From Lysinibacillus boronitolerans JCM 21713 = 10a = NBRC 103108 (GTDB taxonomy: Bacteria > Bacillota > Bacilli > Bacillales_A > Planococcaceae): 64,000 bases of DNA. Where the stretch lies: NCBI RefSeq assembly GCF_000772935.1, contig NZ_JPVR01000065.1, positions 1 to 64,000 of the forward strand. The letters run 5' to 3'. The first letter of the stretch is position 1, and each line of letters begins with the position of its first letter. The translations under genes were made by a program, and so were the position numbers. Below, one piece after another: positions 61,770 to 64,000 of the stretch. The notes below the pieces were generated by a model that worked only from the letters and a program-made list of their open reading frames with translations, made no database searches and had not been told where the DNA came from.

Positions 61770-63596
61770 ATGAACCGAGAAGCACGTTTAAAACGACAAG
61801 AGAATATACGAAATTTCTCTATTATTGCACATATTGACCATGGGAAATCAACGCTTGCTGACCGTATTTTAGAGCAAACAAAATCTTTAACTTCCCGTGA
61901 AATGAAGGCACAGCTCCTCGACTCAATGGATTTAGAGCGTGAGCGAGGCATTACAATTAAGTTAAATGCAGTTCAATTAAAGTACGAAGCAAAAGACGGC
62001 GAAGTGTATACATTTCATTTAATCGACACACCAGGACACGTCGATTTCACATATGAAGTATCACGAAGTTTAGCTGCTTGTGAGGGTGCCATTTTAGTTG
62101 TGGACGCAGCACAAGGTATTGAAGCACAAACACTAGCAAATGTTTACTTAGCACTAGACAATGATTTAGAAATTTTACCTGTAATCAATAAAATTGATTT
62201 ACCTGCAGCTGACCCTGAACGTGTACGTCAAGAAGTAGAAGATGTTATTGGATTAGATGCCTCTGAAGCAGTATTAGCTTCTGCGAAAGCAGGTATTGGT
62301 ATCGAGGATATTCTAGAGCAAATCGTAGAGAAGGTACCAGCGCCAACTGGTGATCCAGATGCACCACTACAAGCTTTAATTTTTGACTCTGTTTATGATG
62401 CCTATAAAGGTGTTATCATTTCGATTCGTGTCATCAATGGTACTGTCAAGCCTGGCGATAAAATTCGTATGATGGCAACAGGTGCGGAATTCGAAGTTAT
62501 TGAAGTTGGGGTACATACACCAAAAGTTGTGCCACAGGCTGAGTTAACAGTGGGTGATGTAGGTTATTTAACCGCATCTATCAAAAATGTAGGTGACACA
62601 CGGGTAGGGGATACTGTAACCTATGCAAACCGTCCTGCAGCTGAGCCATTAGCTGGTTATCGTCGCTTAAACCCAATGGTCTACTGTGGTTTGTATCCAA
62701 TTGATACAGCCAAATATAACGATTTACGTGAAGCGTTAGAAAAGCTAGAGTTAAATGATTCAGCTCTACAATATGAGCCAGAGACATCGCAAGCACTTGG
62801 TTTTGGTTTCCGCTGTGGATTCTTAGGATTACTACATATGGAAATTATTCAGGAGCGTATTGAGCGTGAATTTAATATCGACTTAATTACAACAGCACCT
62901 TCCGTAATTTACAATGTTCATATGACAGATGGTACTGAGCTGAAAGTCGATAACCCTTCCTTTATGCCAGACCCGCAAAAAATTGATCGTGTCGAGGAAC
63001 CATATGTGAAAGCAACAATCATGGTACCAAATGATTATGTGGGAGCGGTAATGGAACTTTGTCAAATGAAGCGTGGTAATTTCATGACGATGGATTATAT
63101 TGATACATCGCGTGTAAGTATTATTTATGAAATGCCATTATCAGAAATTGTCTATGATTTCTTTGACTATTTAAAATCAAATACAAAGGGCTATGCTTCA
63201 TTCGACTATGAACTTATTGGTTACCAGCCATCGAAATTAGTGAAAATGGATATTTTATTAAATGGTGAGCAAGTCGATGCCCTAAGCTTTATCGTACACC
63301 GTGACTTTGCCTACGATCGAGGCAAAATCATCGTAGAAAAATTAAAAGAATTAATCCCACGCCAACAATTTGAAGTACCAATTCAAGCAGCAGTTGGACA
63401 AAAAATCGTGGCGCGTTCAACAATTAAAGCCATCCGTAAAAACGTATTAGCGAAATGTTATGGTGGAGATATTTCCCGTAAACGAAAACTTCTTGATAAA
63501 CAAAAAGAAGGTAAAAAACGTATGAAACAAGTAGGCTCAGTCGAAGTCCCTCAAGAGGCATTCATGGCTGTGCTGAAGATGGATGATTCGAAGTAA
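61770..63596 (+). CDS. lepA: Elongation factor 4 (LepA)
   Basis: 608 residues, ribosome-bound translational GTPase. G1 [16 protein letters not shown]2 region [11 protein letters not shown]3 DTPGHVDF, G4 NKIDLP. Domains II-V and the LepA-specific C-terminal domain (ending [17 protein letters not shown]) complete. ATG 61770 with TAGGAGTGG upstream. Confidence 0.97.
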   Translation: MNREARLKRQENIRNFSIIAHIDHGKSTLADRILEQTKSLTSREMKAQLLDSMDLERERGITIKLNAVQLKYEAKDGEVYTFHLIDTPGHVDFTYEVSRSLAACEGAILVVDAAQGIEAQTLANVYLALDNDLEILPVINKIDLPAADPERVRQEVEDVIGLDASEAVLASAKAGIGIEDILEQIVEKVPAPTGDPDAPLQALIFDSVYDAYKGVIISIRVINGTVKPGDKIRMMATGAEFEVIEVGVHTPKVVPQAELTVGDVGYLTASIKNVGDTRVGDTVTYANRPAAEPLAGYRRLNPMVYCGLYPIDTAKYNDLREALEKLELNDSALQYEPETSQALGFGFRCGFLGLLHMEIIQERIEREFNIDLITTAPSVIYNVHMTDGTELKVDNPSFMPDPQKIDRVEEPYVKATIMVPNDYVGAVMELCQMKRGNFMTMDYIDTSRVSIIYEMPLSEIVYDFFDYLKSNTKGYASFDYELIGYQPSKLVKMDILLNGEQVDALSFIVHRDFAYDRGKIIVEKLKELIPRQQFEVPIQAAVGQKIVARSTIKAIRKNVLAKCYGGDISRKRKLLDKQKEGKKRMKQVGSVEVPQEAFMAVLKMDDSK

Positions 63597-64000
63597 TATT
63601 GATATAACAGGGTTTATAGGGGTTTAAGCAAATAGTTTTGTATCAGTTAGGTGGAGATTGCCACCGATTTGCCACTGCATTGAAATTGTGCAAGCAATTT
63701 AAAAATCTTTAGCGATGGAATCAAAAATATCGGCAGCATCTCTTGCCATCTTCTGTGTTAAATGGACATAGCGGTCTTCAGTAATTGCTGATCTGCTATG
63801 TCCTAATCTTTTTGAACTGTTTTTATTGGTTGTCCATTTTCAATTAGCATCGTTAATAATAATGCCGAGATACTCGTATTTATTGAGTATCTGGGTATTT
63901 GGCTACTATCAGCTACTTTTTTTCAGGTAGTTGGCTAATTTACAGTGAATCTTTTCACAGAGTCTCGAATCTCCTACTTTTAATTAAGTTATCTTCTCCT
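63597..64000. other. Region after lepA with recombinase remnant
   Basis: 404 bp where B. subtilis would have hemN. It contains only the integrase C-terminal fragment at 63699-63850 and a hairpin-like AGCTACT/AGTAGC region near 63905-63940. No terminator for lepA is obvious. Confidence 0.5.
63699..63850 (-). pseudogene. Tyrosine recombinase (phage integrase) C-terminal fragment
   Basis: The minus strand encodes about 50 residues ending in a stop at 63699-63701: MLIENGQPIKTVQKRLGHSR, then SAITEDRYVHLTQKMARDAA and a tail. LGH(S) and the tyrosine in RYVHL are the C-terminal catalytic motifs of phage-type integrases. Upstream the frame loses similarity, and the Arg/HxxR catalytic region is not found. 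It marks a former integrated element. Confidence 0.8.

Overview
The window is a low-GC Firmicutes chromosome segment, most likely Lysinibacillus or a close Planococcaceae relative. The evidence is Bacillus-type gene order, T-box and M-box leaders, a 6S RNA beside aspS, sporulation genes (sigK, gpr, spoIIP) and late competence genes (comEA, comEB, comEC). The genus is my inference; no rRNA is present. I see no tRNA, CRISPR array or intact insertion sequence.

Layout. 1-5.5 kb: a cell-wall amidase (minus strand), then a T-box-controlled hisS-aspS operon and the 6S RNA gene. 6.3-12.7 kb: an accessory sugar block sitting between 6S RNA and tcdA, which are neighbours in B. subtilis. It encodes a GntR/UTRA regulator, a COG4821 SIS-domain protein, a dedicated HPr, a GNAT enzyme, a lactose/cellobiose-class PTS (IIB, IIA, IIC) and a MupG-type (DUF871) 6-phospho-glycosidase. 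GntR-like operators and cre-like sites lie before both halves. 12.9-25.6 kb: tcdA, three unrecognised genes, rarA, cymR-iscS-mnmA (cysteine control and tRNA 2-thiolation), a TPR protein, an MFS exporter, a small alarmone synthetase, and a two-gene operon with a eukaryotic-type HisA. 25.8-31.2 kb: recD2, an HpaB-type hydroxylase, and corA behind an M-box with a short ORF between them.

31.3-43.7 kb: T-box alaS, then ireB-ruvX-yrzB, a second double-domain DUF1292 gene, mltG, the tRNA mo5U34 genes trmR-trhP1-trhP2, udk, greA, yrrS, mtnN and a 29-residue membrane peptide gene. 43.8-46 kb: uninterrupted sigK, and divergent pssA/psd for phosphatidylethanolamine synthesis. 46-58.8 kb: the conserved yqeG-yqeH-aroE-yqeI-nadD-yqeK-rsfS-yqeM run, comEA-comEB-comEC, yqzM, holA, rpsT, gpr and spoIIP. 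comER (normally beside comEA) and yqxA (normally between spoIIP and lepA) are not seen. 59.4-64 kb: an OatA-like O-acetyltransferase, lepA and a tyrosine-recombinase remnant.

The least expected structure is a set of three intergenic arrays with a 21-bp period (2148-2294, 35462-35588, 51111-51236). Each begins just downstream of an intrinsic terminator, and they share a degenerate CGCT(C/A)AAAGTAG-like unit. Other points for follow-up are the MupG/SIS/HPr sugar block, the eukaryotic-type HisA with its coupled 95-residue partner, and the M-box / 31-codon ORF / corA leader.
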